Positions 42,652 through 52,700 are shown, counted from the first letter of the stretch. The stretch is 63,963 nt of DNA from Actinomycetota bacterium (GCA_026393575.1 JAPKZX010000037.1:1-63963); one strand, 5' to 3'. Numbers and translations are program-made. Notes: generated by a model not told the origin, from the letters alone.

Positions 42652-43418
42652 CAGCCGCCGGTAGTTGTTGGGGCGGCAACCGAGGTTGTGGTTGCGCCCT
42701 TCACAGTTGTGGTGGGTGCAGCACCATATTCAGCAGCAACGATCTCTGCAAGCTTCTCTGCTGAATCTGGCATTGGGATGTCGGCACCTGTTGGAACGAA
42801 TGCAATGGTGATTGCCATTTCGTCACGATCGATGCGGATGTTCTTGAAGTCTGTGATGTATCGCTTAGAGACTGTTGAGTCGCTGGCTTTTTCCCACACA
42901 ATTACTTGCACGTTTGCATCTACTTCTTTGCCGTTTTCGTCTTTGCACTTATCGGTGTCGACTTTGTACGACACACCTTTGTTCTGATCTGCAGGAAAGG
43001 TAATGCCCTTTGTATCAACGGTGATGCCGTACGTTTCGAGGTACACGCCGAGCTTGGCTTTTTTGCCAGCAGCCGCAATCTGTGGATACCAACGAATGAC
43101 ACCGTCGTCCTTACTGAAGACGCCGTATTTGGTGAAATTCGGATCGGCGACATCTCCGCCTTGTTTGTCACCTTGAAGGTCTTGCAGGAATGCATCACAG
43201 TGGTAGAAACCGATGGGAATGTGCCAACGATCGCTGACAGTTGGTGGAGCGTCTGTCACCGAAGGTGCTTGACGTGCGTACGAGATGAGACCGAACCCCA
43301 AAATGACAACTACTGCCATGACAGTGGGGAACAAGGTGCCGTCTTGAAAACGCACCTTCTTGCCTTTGCCCTTTTGCGCGAGTCGGGCGACCTTTTTCGC
43401 TGATGAACCACTAGCCAC
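42651..43418 (-). CDS. Membrane-anchored protein of unknown function
   Basis: A 255-aa protein with a basic N-terminus (KKVARLAQKGKGKKVRF), one membrane helix at about residues 30-47 and an extracellular domain. A distinctive segment is WHIPIGFYHCDAFLQDLQG near residue 65, with a second Cys later (TDKCKDENG). It ends in a Thr-rich tail (TTTVKGATTTSVAAPTTT), like wall- or glycan-attached linkers. I do not recognise the family. It overlaps the GT4 gene before it by eight bases and the manC-like gene after it by one, so it belongs to the glycan operon. Confidence 0.75.
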   Translation of the reverse strand: MASGSSAKKVARLAQKGKGKKVRFQDGTLFPTVMAVVVILGFGLISYARQAPSVTDAPPTVSDRWHIPIGFYHCDAFLQDLQGDKQGGDVADPNFTKYGVFSKDDGVIRWYPQIAAAGKKAKLGVYLETYGITVDTKGITFPADQNKGVSYKVDTDKCKDENGKEVDANVQVIVWEKASDSTVSKRYITDFKNIRIDRDEMAITIAFVPTGADIPMPDSAEKLAEIVAAEYGAAPTTTVKGATTTSVAAPTTTGG

Positions 43419-44673
43419 GAGGACTTGAGGCTACCTGCTCGGAGCCCCGACGAGCGATTACATCGAGATACGCCTTGGCAACAACCGCTGGTGACACATG
43501 GGTTTCCACCCAACGTCGCCCCAAAAGACCCTTGGCCTGAGCGTCACTCACATCATTCACGAGCACACGAATTGCCTCCGTGAATAACGCCGAGTCGTCC
43601 GGGGCAACAGAAATTCCCGCTCCGCTTTCGGCAATTATTCGCGTGACTTCAGTGCCGGGGTCGATGGCCGCCACTACCGGGCGCCCCGCCGCCAAGATGC
43701 TGTACGTCTTTGAAGGAACGCTGACTGAGCCGAGACCAGTTCTTAGCGGCACGACCAGCACATCAGCAGTTGCGAGAACTTCTGATACTCGATTTGCAGG
43801 TTGATAACCGTTGAATCGCAGATTCGAGATACCGACTGCTTTACGTTCAAGTTCGTCACGAGCAGATCCGTCACCATTGATAACAAACGTCACCGACGGC
43901 ATCGCCCTTGCAGCATCAATCATCATCTCGAGTGACTGCGAGTAACCCACATTGCCCGCATACATCACCACTTGCTCGGAGCCAATTTTCAATTCACTTC
44001 GATACGAAGTCATTCTGTCCATCGGACGAATGAAGTCGGCATCAACAAAATTAGGAATGACAACGACTTTCTTCACGTGTCGCAACGAAACCTTTGCAGC
44101 CACATTACGACGAAGGTCTTCCGAGAGCACAACTACACAATCGGACCGCTGATAACTCACTCTCTCTAGCCATCTAGCAACTGCAATGATTCTTTTGTTC
44201 GTTATTGCGCCCGTCTCGATTGCGGCATCGGGAAAAACATCTTGAATGTTAAAGATTGATTGAGTAAATCTCATTCGACTTGCTAACCATCCCGTTAAGC
44301 CCAATGTCAATGGTGGAGACATGGAGACAATCGCACGAGGACGTCGATGAATGCCGCCTGCAAACAATGTGCACACACCAGCGATTGCACTAAACGCACC
44401 GAAACCTACGGCACGACGCAAGAGATTCGATTTGCTCTTCCCCGGAAACGGATGAATACGAATAATCGAACCAAACGAGGTCTTTTCACGACGAATGAGT
44501 CGCCCCGACCAGCCATCTTCAATTGCATGATTGCGATACCACGGCAAAGCGGTGACTACATGCACTCGCTCCCCTGCGCGCACAAACTCATCAACAATGC
44601 GCGTAATGACGTCGCCAGTGGGGGCTGTGTCTGGTGCAAAATGTGGGCACAACACAACTATGGGCCGCTTCAC
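43411..44673 (-). CDS. GT4 glycosyltransferase (WcaI-like)
   Basis: A 420-aa GT-B enzyme. The opening VVLCPHFAPDTAPTGDVITRI and FNIQDVFPDAAIETG near residue 135 are characteristic of WcaI-type fucosyl/colanic acid glycosyltransferases. The sugar-nucleotide-binding region near residue 315 reads SVPSKTYSILAAGRPVVA. It probably adds a sugar, perhaps fucose, to a lipid-linked glycan. It overlaps the next GT4 gene by four bases and the membrane-anchored gene by eight. Confidence 0.88.
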   Translation of the reverse strand: MKRPIVVLCPHFAPDTAPTGDVITRIVDEFVRAGERVHVVTALPWYRNHAIEDGWSGRLIRREKTSFGSIIRIHPFPGKSKSNLLRRAVGFGAFSAIAGVCTLFAGGIHRRPRAIVSMSPPLTLGLTGWLASRMRFTQSIFNIQDVFPDAAIETGAITNKRIIAVARWLERVSYQRSDCVVVLSEDLRRNVAAKVSLRHVKKVVVIPNFVDADFIRPMDRMTSYRSELKIGSEQVVMYAGNVGYSQSLEMMIDAARAMPSVTFVINGDGSARDELERKAVGISNLRFNGYQPANRVSEVLATADVLVVPLRTGLGSVSVPSKTYSILAAGRPVVAAIDPGTEVTRIIAESGAGISVAPDDSALFTEAIRVLVNDVSDAQAKGLLGRRWVETHVSPAVVAKAYLDVIARRGSEQVASSPRG

Positions 44674-45809
44674 AATGCAGCCTTTCTATCAGAAACAATT
44701 GTGTCGTACTCACGCAGAAGATCTGCAGCAGAGAGAGCCGCCGTAAACATTCGCGCACGCTCGCGACCGCTGTGCACAAGTTCTTCACGACGCACACGTA
44801 CCGCATCAAGTGCTCGACCCCACGCATCGATGTCGAGCGGACACACCATTCCTGCATCGCCCACTACTTCAGGCAAACTTCCCCTGTCGCTGCAGATAAC
44901 AGGACAACCAAACTTCATTGCCTCGATCACGGGTGCACCGAAGCCCTCGTATTCACTGGGAAACACCATTGCGTCAGCCATAGCCAACAATCCATTGCGA
45001 TCCGCATTGGATACCCGACCTGGCATCAAGACTCTGTCGCCCAGTTGATGTTCTGCGATAAACGTTTCAACTTCTTCTTGTGCAGAACCTGCGGAGCCGG
45101 CGAACACCAACCGCAATGTCGGGTCTGCCCACGCACCAATCCCTGATGCAAGCAGGCCCAATAGAAAGAGGTGGTTCTTATGTGGATGCGTGATGGCTGG
45201 GTAGACAAGCACTGGCCCGTCTCCCAATTCGAACTTATTGCGAATACCCGTGCTACTCGTGATTTCGGTATCTATGTTTTCCTGCAAACCGTGGCGTACA
45301 ACAGCCATCTTGTCGCGAGACACACCGAAAGCTTTTTCAAGAGTGCCCACCACAAAGCGTGATGGAACAGCGATACGGCGTGCGCGACGCAACGATGATG
45401 GAACGGTTGCTTTCAGATACTTCAGTTTTACTGGTGATACATATTCGGGGTACTCAGTCCATTGCACATCGTGCACAGTGAGTAATGTTCGTCTGTTTCC
45501 AAGTCGCGGAATCGTGCCGCCACCATGATGAACAACATCAAAAGATTTCGTATTCCAAGCCAGCCATGTGTGCTCTAAAACGATGCGTTGCGAACGACGC
45601 AAGCATTCATTGGGCGCCTCATGCACAACAAAATCATTAGCAATTTCTGGATGTCGTAGCGAAAAGCCACGAGGCGCAAACACTTCTACTTCGTAATCGT
45701 GTGCGATAGACGAGAGTCCCACTAACTGACGAATGAGATATTCCTCACTGCCGCCAACACCAGGCACACACCACAACAAGTTCATGGCAACACGTTTCGC
45801 AGCCATCAT
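44670..45809 (-). CDS. GT4 glycosyltransferase
   Basis: A 379-aa GT-B enzyme. The C-terminal nucleotide-binding half has PAITHPHKNHLFLLGLLASG near residue 195 and the conserved EGFGAPVIEAMKFGCPVICS near residue 281. It starts at ATG 45809, overlapping the true stop of the upstream GT gene as ATGA (see the frameshifted gene at 45745). Acceptor and donor are unknown. Confidence 0.9.
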   Translation of the reverse strand: MMAAKRVAMNLLWCVPGVGGSEEYLIRQLVGLSSIAHDYEVEVFAPRGFSLRHPEIANDFVVHEAPNECLRRSQRIVLEHTWLAWNTKSFDVVHHGGGTIPRLGNRRTLLTVHDVQWTEYPEYVSPVKLKYLKATVPSSLRRARRIAVPSRFVVGTLEKAFGVSRDKMAVVRHGLQENIDTEITSSTGIRNKFELGDGPVLVYPAITHPHKNHLFLLGLLASGIGAWADPTLRLVFAGSAGSAQEEVETFIAEHQLGDRVLMPGRVSNADRNGLLAMADAMVFPSEYEGFGAPVIEAMKFGCPVICSDRGSLPEVVGDAGMVCPLDIDAWGRALDAVRVRREELVHSGRERARMFTAALSAADLLREYDTIVSDRKAAL

Positions 45810-46818
45810 GCACGTTCCAATGTGTCACGGTACGCCGCAACCGTAAGTTCTGCTGTGACATCGCTTTTCGAATGCCGTCAACAATGGAATCAACATTGAG
45901 TGGGTCAACGAGCACCGCGGCTCCACCAGCCACTTCTTCAGTAGAGATTCCACGCGATGTAACAACAGGGGCGCCGTGCGCCATAGCTTCAATCACTGGC
46001 AACCCGTACCCTTCGAAGATGGAGGGGAATGCAAACACTGTGCAGGCTTCATAGATGGCAGGCAAATTGTGTGCGGGAACAAAACCAAGGAATCGCACAT
46101 CATGATTCAGTACAGGCGCTTCTTCACCCCAACCTTCCATTCCTGCAATCAAAAGTGGAGGCGCATCTCGCATAGATGACACAGCCTGTATCAATCGGCT
46201 CAAATTCTTTCGCGGCTCCAACGTGCCCACAAAGAGAATGAACTTCTCTGGCAATTCATAAGTTGCCTGCACTCTCCGGCGATCCACATCTGTCACTTCA
46301 TGCGTAGTGACCCCGAGTGGCACATGGCGAAGTCGTTCTTCATCAAAACCTGCTGCGCGACAATCATGCATTGTTGCTTCCGACGAACACAGCACCATCG
46401 CCGCGTCGTCTAACAACATCTTCAAACTGCGACGAAACACTTTGTTGCCACGCTTTGTAAAAAACTCTGGGTGATACAAAAACGCAAGATCATGCACTGT
46501 GACAACAAGTGGTTTACGAGTAGCTGGCGGGATGATGGAAGTTCCGTGCACAAGGTCGATGTTGTCAACAACAGATTCCACAAGTGGCCATCGAAAGCGT
46601 GTCCATGTCTCGTATAACCATGGCGACCCCAATGGAAGTGTGGTCACGGGTACTGGAGGCGTGAACCCTGCCGTTGGCCCATGACGATGTCTGCCCGCCA
46701 CCCCAATCAGTTCTATTTCAGGGGTCTCCATCAGGTGGCGAGCCACCTCGATAGCCGAAATTCCGGTGCCACCTGGGACTCGCTGCCAGCACTGTTCGAG
46801 GGTGTAGGCGATACGCAC
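45745..46818 (-). CDS. GT4 glycosyltransferase with a frameshifted C-terminus
   Basis: Residues 1 to about 318 form a normal GT4 enzyme: the glycine-rich GGTGISAIEVARHL near residue 16, FVGTLEPRKNLSRLIQAV near residue 195 and EGYGLPVIEAMAHGAPVVTS near residue 270. After IRKAMSQQN the open frame turns into a Cys/Trp-rich tail (HDGCETCC...) that overlaps the next gene by 65 bases. In the neighbouring frame the same bases read DVTAELTVAAYRDTLERA and stop at 45806, overlapping the next ATG perfectly. So the original gene ended at 45806, and about 25-30 residues were lost near 45858-45872 together with the frame. It starts at GTG 46818. Confidence 0.82.
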   Translation of the reverse strand: MRIAYTLEQCWQRVPGGTGISAIEVARHLMETPEIELIGVAGRHRHGPTAGFTPPVPVTTLPLGSPWLYETWTRFRWPLVESVVDNIDLVHGTSIIPPATRKPLVVTVHDLAFLYHPEFFTKRGNKVFRRSLKMLLDDAAMVLCSSEATMHDCRAAGFDEERLRHVPLGVTTHEVTDVDRRRVQATYELPEKFILFVGTLEPRKNLSRLIQAVSSMRDAPPLLIAGMEGWGEEAPVLNHDVRFLGFVPAHNLPAIYEACTVFAFPSIFEGYGLPVIEAMAHGAPVVTSRGISTEEVAGGAAVLVDPLNVDSIVDGIRKAMSQQNLRLRRTVTHWNVHDGCETCCHELVVVCAWCWRQ

Positions 46819-46843
46819 CCCTTCATTCTGTCCGTTCCCGTCC

Positions 46844-46849
46844 TACGAT
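46844..46849 (+). promoter_or_regulatory. -10 element of fcl
   Basis: TACGAT overlaps the first possible ATG (46848) and lies seven bases before the second (46857). This argues that 46857 is the true start. Confidence 0.45.
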
Positions 46850-46856
46850 GGCATCT

Positions 46857-47816
46857 ATGTCGGAATTTTGGTCGGGTCGCAGCGTCGTCGTCACAGGTGG
46901 TAACGGTTTCCTCGGACGGGTCGTGGTGCGGTTATTGACCGAAAAAGGGGCTTCAGTGGTCGCCCCCACCCATGACGAGTATGACCTCACGGTTCCAGGG
47001 CAAGCAGACGCCATGCTGAAGGCCTTCGCCCCTACCCACGTGATCCACCTCGCAGCTCGAGTCGGCGGTATTGGATACAACCAAGTTGCTCCGGCCCCGC
47101 TGTATCTCGACAACCTCATGATGGGAACTCACATCATCGAAGCCACCCGTGCTGCAGGAACTGAGAAAACTGTTTTACTCGGCACCGTGTGTTCGTATCC
47201 AAAATTCACACCAGTGCCATTCAAAGAAGAATCCTTGTGGGACGGTTACCCCGAAGAAACAAATGCACCATACGGAATTGCCAAGAAAGCGCACCTCGTG
47301 CACGCACAAGTGAACCACGCTCAATACGGCCAACAGTTTGCATATCTCATTCCTACAAACCTGTACGGCCCTGGCGACAAATTTCATCCGTCCGTTTCAC
47401 ATGTCATTCCCGCACTCATCAAGAAGTGTGTTGAAGCAAAAGAAAATGGTGACCCATTTATTGATGTATGGGGAACCGGGTCTGCAAGTCGCGAATATCT
47501 ATACGTTGAAGATGCAGCAGCTGCGATTGTGTTGGCAGCAGAATCACACAACGGAACAGAACCAATCAACCTTGGATCAGATCGAGAAATCACAATTCGT
47601 GAAACCGCTGAAACGATTGCGCGCGTTACTGGTTACACAGGCGAGCTGAAGTGGGACGCCACAAAACCCGATGGTCAACCACGTCGTCGCATTGATGCAC
47701 ATCGTGCAGAAGAACTGCTTGGTTGGAAGGCCGCGATGGAATTCTCAGAAGGCCTTGCGCGTACTGTGCAGTGGTACTTAGAAAATCGCGAGCAAGCCGA
47801 AGCTGCACCTCGATAA
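46857..47816 (+). CDS. fcl: GDP-L-fucose synthase
   Basis: NADPH-dependent epimerase/reductase turning GDP-4-keto-6-deoxymannose into GDP-L-fucose. The dinucleotide loop is VVTGGNGFLGRVVVRLL near residue 11, the catalytic region LGTVCSYPKF near residue 104 and YxxxK within APYGIAKKAHL near residue 134; IPTNLYGPGDKFHP near residue 163 is diagnostic of fucose synthases. I prefer the start at 46857 (MSEFWSG, 319 aa) because of the promoter position; 46848 adds three residues. It is divergent from the GT4 operon. Confidence 0.94.
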   Translation: MSEFWSGRSVVVTGGNGFLGRVVVRLLTEKGASVVAPTHDEYDLTVPGQADAMLKAFAPTHVIHLAARVGGIGYNQVAPAPLYLDNLMMGTHIIEATRAAGTEKTVLLGTVCSYPKFTPVPFKEESLWDGYPEETNAPYGIAKKAHLVHAQVNHAQYGQQFAYLIPTNLYGPGDKFHPSVSHVIPALIKKCVEAKENGDPFIDVWGTGSASREYLYVEDAAAAIVLAAESHNGTEPINLGSDREITIRETAETIARVTGYTGELKWDATKPDGQPRRRIDAHRAEELLGWKAAMEFSEGLARTVQWYLENREQAEAAPR

Positions 47817-47826
47817 GACTCGCCAG

Positions 47827-48660
47827 ATGTCGCTTCCCCCACCCATCCTCGAATACTGCACACGACATCCACAGATTGTCACCGGTCGTCATTGCACTCG
47901 ATGCGATCGACCTGCATGCAACGACTGCTTAACCCTGGCGGACGTCGGTTCACACTGCACCGAGTGCGTACGGCGCGCGCGGCCAGCAACGAGCGAACGA
48001 ATTCGTTTCTGGAACGCTGCACAACCTGTTCTTGTCACTCGACTAATCATCGCTGTCAACGTCATCGCCTATGTGTGGGTACTTACTGGCACACGATTGA
48101 GTTCCGTCGCCGGCTCCATCAATTCAAACGAGTTAGATATGGGACTTTCGCAAGTCTTCATCGACAACGGCGAGTGGTATCGCATCATCTCGTCGGGATT
48201 TCTTCACTTTGGTCTCATCCATGTGGGCATGAACATGCTTCTTCTATGGCAACTCGGTCAACTACTTGAGCCGGCTCTTGGTCGGGCACGGTTCACGTTG
48301 CTGTATTTCACTGCAATGGTGGGTGGCGCAACCGGCGCGTTGCTCATGAATCCACACGGACTGACCGGCGGAGCATCTGGTGCAGTGTTTGGTCTGATGG
48401 CAGCAGCTGCTGTTGGCTTTCAACAACGTGGGGTGAATCCGATGCGCACAGGAATTGGCGCAACACTCATGCTGAACTTGCTCATCACATTTGCAATCCC
48501 TGGTATTTCCATAGGTGGCCACCTCGGCGGAGCACTGGTAGGCGGCGTCATCGGTTACGCAATGCTTGAACCCACATGGCAGCGTGATGCACCGTGGATT
48601 GCCTGGGTCGCACCAGTCATTTGCATAGCAAGTTCATTGCTTTTCATCTCCACCTTCTAA
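47827..48660 (+). CDS. Rhomboid-family intramembrane protease with zinc-finger N-terminus
   Basis: A 277-aa protein. Residues 10-50 form a B-box-like zinc finger (CTRHP, HCTRCDRPACNDC, HCTEC). Then come about six membrane segments with the catalytic Ser in GGASGAVFGLMAA near residue 181 and the His in GGHLGGALVGGVIG near residue 233. HFGLIHVGMNMLLLWQLG near residue 132 is the typical rhomboid loop. It cuts membrane proteins within the bilayer. It lies 10 bp after fcl on the same strand; no functional link is evident. Confidence 0.93.
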   Translation: MSLPPPILEYCTRHPQIVTGRHCTRCDRPACNDCLTLADVGSHCTECVRRARPATSERIRFWNAAQPVLVTRLIIAVNVIAYVWVLTGTRLSSVAGSINSNELDMGLSQVFIDNGEWYRIISSGFLHFGLIHVGMNMLLLWQLGQLLEPALGRARFTLLYFTAMVGGATGALLMNPHGLTGGASGAVFGLMAAAAVGFQQRGVNPMRTGIGATLMLNLLITFAIPGISIGGHLGGALVGGVIGYAMLEPTWQRDAPWIAWVAPVICIASSLLFISTF

Positions 48661-48730
48661 CGACACACCCGCTTTCTACGCTGGCCTCGTTTCCCCCACC
48701 GTTATTTGCTATCTACAACGTAGGGAAACC

Positions 48731-49165
48731 ATGTTTGCTTCCACTCTTCTCGATGTGCCGCGTCCGTACATCGATCCCATTTATTCACTCGTTGAAGCGC
48801 TCGGTGTCGCGTGTCTTGCACTACGTCGTCCCGCCGCGGATTCCACCATCACTCTCGTGCTCGACAACCAGCGGCGCGGCATACATCTGTTTCCCTCAAC
48901 ACCACTCACGCAGTCAACAATTCATCACATCATTGGCCATGTCAGTGCAGTTCCGAACGCACATGGTGTTGTCATCATCTCCACTCGCACTGCTGCCCCC
49001 ATTCAGCCACAAGACTCAACGCTTCTTATTCACACAACCGTGGCGTGCCAGTCTGCTGGCTTCGAACTCATCGACTGGGTAGTTATCGGCTCCGGAGGTC
49101 TCTACTGCCCGCGATCACTCACCGACGCCCCAGATCCTTGGTTGGCATCTGCCACATTTTTGTAG
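48731..49165 (+). CDS. Conserved protein of unknown function
   Basis: A 144-aa soluble protein with an alternating alpha/beta look: ITLVLDNQRRGIHLF near residue 40, HGVVIISTRTAAP near residue 78 and FELIDWVVIGSGGLYCPRSL near residue 111. The end of this stretch (WxVxGxxGxxCPR) suggests a JAB/RadC-like or related nucleic-acid-linked fold, but this is weak. TAGGGAAACC before the ATG gives a fair ribosome-binding site. Its 3' end overlaps the opposite DUF4031 gene by 64 bases. Confidence 0.6.
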   Translation: MFASTLLDVPRPYIDPIYSLVEALGVACLALRRPAADSTITLVLDNQRRGIHLFPSTPLTQSTIHHIIGHVSAVPNAHGVVIISTRTAAPIQPQDSTLLIHTTVACQSAGFELIDWVVIGSGGLYCPRSLTDAPDPWLASATFL

Positions 49166-49431
49166 TCGCGTCGCTCTTTTGCCGTCACTCGTAATCCTGC
49201 TGCATTCAACGCACGCAACAATTCCCTGCTGGTCACCTCTAGTGCGCCTTCCGATATCGCCATCTCACGAATATGCAGTGGCACGTCGTAATGATCGCCA
49301 TGAAATCCCCGTTTAGGTATCGCCAAGCGTTGCGCAAACTCGTGCAGTTCTTCAAGTGACGCGTCACTCACCATGTGGCACCACTGGCGTTCCTTGAACC
49401 ACCACCGACACTCATCCACCAAAATCGTCAC
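49102..49431 (-). CDS. DUF4031 family protein
   Basis: A 109-aa protein starting MTILVDECRWWFKERQWCHM. LEELHEFAQRLAIPKRGFHGDHYDVP near residue 27 is the family's core. DUF4031 proteins are small actinobacterial/proteobacterial proteins of unknown role. The start is a GTG at 49431. It converges with the 48731 gene and overlaps its last 64 bases. Confidence 0.85.
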   Translation of the reverse strand: MTILVDECRWWFKERQWCHMVSDASLEELHEFAQRLAIPKRGFHGDHYDVPLHIREMAISEGALEVTSRELLRALNAAGLRVTAKERRDYKNVADANQGSGASVSDRGQ

Positions 49432-49494
49432 TCTGCGTCCACCCGTGGCATCTCGTCAGTGTAGGACGATGCCATCTCGTGGTTGACTGTGTCT

Positions 49495-49785
49495 ATGGCT
49501 ACTCCGCTCAAGACCAGACCAGCAGAAGTTCGTCCCGACACCGAAATGGTGACTGAAACTGGCGAGCCCATTGTGGCCCACATCGTGAAAACTGAACCAG
49601 GCGAAGATGCTGCAGCCAAAGTTCTTGAAGCGCGCATCAATGGCACTCCTCTCGAAGCATTGTGCGGACACGTTTGGGTGCCATCGCGAGATCCGAAACA
49701 AGTTCCGATGTGTCAAAAGTGCAAAGACATCTATGAGACATATCGAATGTTTAACGACGGCCTAAACGAAACACCTAACGAATAA
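49495..49785 (+). CDS. DUF3039 family protein
   Basis: A 96-aa protein with HIVKTEPGEDAAAKVLEARINGTPLEALCGHVW near residue 29 and CQKCKDIYE near residue 72. The Cys pairs (LCGH and CQKC) suggest a zinc ribbon, as in the actinobacterial DUF3039 family. ATG 49495 is chosen; GTG 49489 and TTG 49483 in the same frame are alternatives. It converges with dnaE2, with six bases between. Confidence 0.85.
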   Translation: MATPLKTRPAEVRPDTEMVTETGEPIVAHIVKTEPGEDAAAKVLEARINGTPLEALCGHVWVPSRDPKQVPMCQKCKDIYETYRMFNDGLNETPNE

Positions 49786-49791
49786 GCGTGA

Positions 49792-52700
49792 CTAGCGAAA
49801 ATCTCGGCTAGGGACAGTTGCCGGAGCAAACAACGGCGTGATGTGCTCTGCCACAACATTGATGACACCGCTTGCAGATTCAATACGGCCCCGCACCAAC
49901 AATGCAGAAGCATCTCGTGCAACTGCGCGATGACGTGCCCAACATCCTTTTGAACACACCACATTGATGAGACCTGTTTCATCTTCCAAACTGATGAACG
50001 TTGCACCCTTTGCGCTCATGGGTCGCTGACGATGAGTAACAATGCCAGCAACCATGGCCCGATCACGATGCGGCACTGCTGGCAATTGGTCTGCAGTGAT
50101 AACTCCTTTGGCTTGCAGTTGCTCACGCAAAAAAATTGTGGGATGACCATCGGGCGAGATACCTGTAGCCCATAAGTCTGCAATTGCTTCCTCTATCGGT
50201 TCCATGCCCGGCAAAGTGGGACGTGTTTGCAGACCCATAACTCCTTGCAACTTGTCAATGTTCCCGTGCCCATATGCACCCGCTTCCCACAATGCATGGC
50301 GTCGGTCGTCTCCGAAGCTGGCAGTAAACGCACCAGACGTAGCCAACGCTTCAACCTGTTTACGAGACAACGCCGGCACACGTGTCACCAACTCTTCAAT
50401 TGATGCATACGGCCGATGTATTGCGATCTCGCGAGCCAGTTCAGAACCAATACCGCGCACTGAGCCAATGCCCAGGCGTACTGCAAGACCAGTTTCTGAT
50501 TCGCCGTGTTGTTCAAGCGTTGCTTCGTGACTTGATGCATTGATGTCTGGCGTATGCACCAACACTCCGTGACGTCGTGCGTCACGCACCAATGTGTGGG
50601 GAGACCAAAAGCCCATCGGTTGAGCATTGAGTAACGCGGCACAAAAAATTGCAGGTTCATGCAATTTGATATATGACGATGAATACACCAAGTACGCAAA
50701 ACTCACAGAGTGACTTTCCGGAAATCCGTAGTTAGCAAACGCTGCCATCTTCAAGAAAATCTCATCAGCAATCGCGTCAGTGATTCCCCGTTCCGCCATG
50801 CCTTGATACAGCCGCATCTTCAGTCGCTCCATGCGCGCCTGCGACCTTTTTGAGCCCATAGCTTGGCGTAGTTGGTCTGCTTCGCTTGCCGTAAAGCCAG
50901 CAACATCGATTGCCATTTGCATCAGTTGTTCTTGAAACAACGGCACGCCCAATGTTTTGCCCAAAGAATTTTCTAACAACGGATGCAAATACGTAATGGG
51001 TTCGAGTCCATTACGCCGGCGAATGTACGGATGCACAGACCCGCCCTGAATAGGGCCAGGACGAATGAGTGCAATCTCCACCACCAAGTCATAAAAGCGA
51101 CGCGGCTTCAACCGAGGCAACGTAGACATTTGCGCGCGTGACTCCACTTGAAATACACCCACCGTGTCTGCACGACACAACATGGAATACACATCGTCTT
51201 CTTGCGGAATGGTTGCAAGGTCAAGTTCATACCCGCGATGTTCAGAAATAAATGACACCGCATTGGATAGTGCCGACAACATGCCCAGACCCAGCAAGTC
51301 GAACTTCACTAACCCTGCAGCAGCACAATCATCTTTGTCCCACTGCAACACACTGCGGGTAGCCATGCGCCCCCACTCCACAGGGCACACTTCAATAATG
51401 GGTCTGTCACACTTCACCATTCCGCCTGAGTGAATACCCAGGTGTCGTGGCATGTGTTCCACTTCAGCTGCCATCTCTAATACCAAGTCGGGAATGTCGT
51501 GGTCACGTTGTGTAGCGGTGATAGCAACAGTGCCCCATGCGTCAACTTGTTTGCTCCATGAATCCTGCTGATCGGGTCTGTGCCCTAATGCACGTGCCAT
51601 GTCACGCACTGCTGAACGTGACCGATACGTAATGACATTGGCAACTTGTGCTGCATGATGACGCCCATGGCGGGCATACACATACTGAATGACTTCTTCC
51701 CGTCTACCACTTTCAATATCAATGTCAATGTCGGGCGGACCATCACGCTCTGGCGACAAGAATCGTTCAAACAACAAACCAAGCGACACCGCATCGGCTT
51801 TTGTAATTCCTAACGAATAGCACACTGCACTGTTGGCAGCACTGCCCCGACCCTGACACAAAATGCCCTGCTCCGTACAGAACCGCACGATGTCCCACAC
51901 CACTAAGAAATAGCCAGCAAAACCGAGCGTTTCAATAATTTCTAATTCATGATCAATGGTGCGCCATGACCGTGCACGCAACGATAAATCTTCACTTGAT
52001 TCAACTGGTTTCTCACCGTATCGATGTTGAGCAACGCGCGCCACAAGGTGCCGCAAGTACGACATTTCTGTATGGCCATCAGGACACGGAAACGGTGGCA
52101 ACTGTGGCGCCACCAATGACAAGTCAAATGCAATTTCCTGCGCAAGTGTTGCTGTGCGTTCCACAACACCTGGGTAGCGCGCAAAACGTCGTTGTTGCTC
52201 AGCGCCTGAACGCAAGTACGCCGTTGCTGCCGCGGGCAAAAGATGATCGATGCTGTCGAGGCCACATCTGTTTCGCACCGCAGCCAATGCTGTTGCTAAA
52301 CGATGCTGTGCTGGCACTGCATACATAACGTTGTTGCTGGCAACACACTCAAGATCGAGCATTGCTGCCAACTGCACCAATTGGTCGTTTCGCACAGCGT
52401 CAATAGGGTCGCCGTGATCCCACAGTTCCACCAACACATTTCGTTGTCCGAAATGTTCAACCAATGAACGCAGTATTCGTTCTGCTTCTGCTGGACCATG
52501 TTGCACCAGTGCCTGCACTACAGCACTAGTGCGCCCACCTGTGAGAACTATGCAATGGTCACGCACTGTTTCGCCCACTGTAGGAAAAGAAAACACGGGA
52601 GCGCCTTTACTGCCGGCAAGTTGCCCTTCACTAATAGCTCGCGCCATGCGTGCATACCCAGAAGGCCCACGCGCCAACAACACAATGTCGCCACCAGCAC

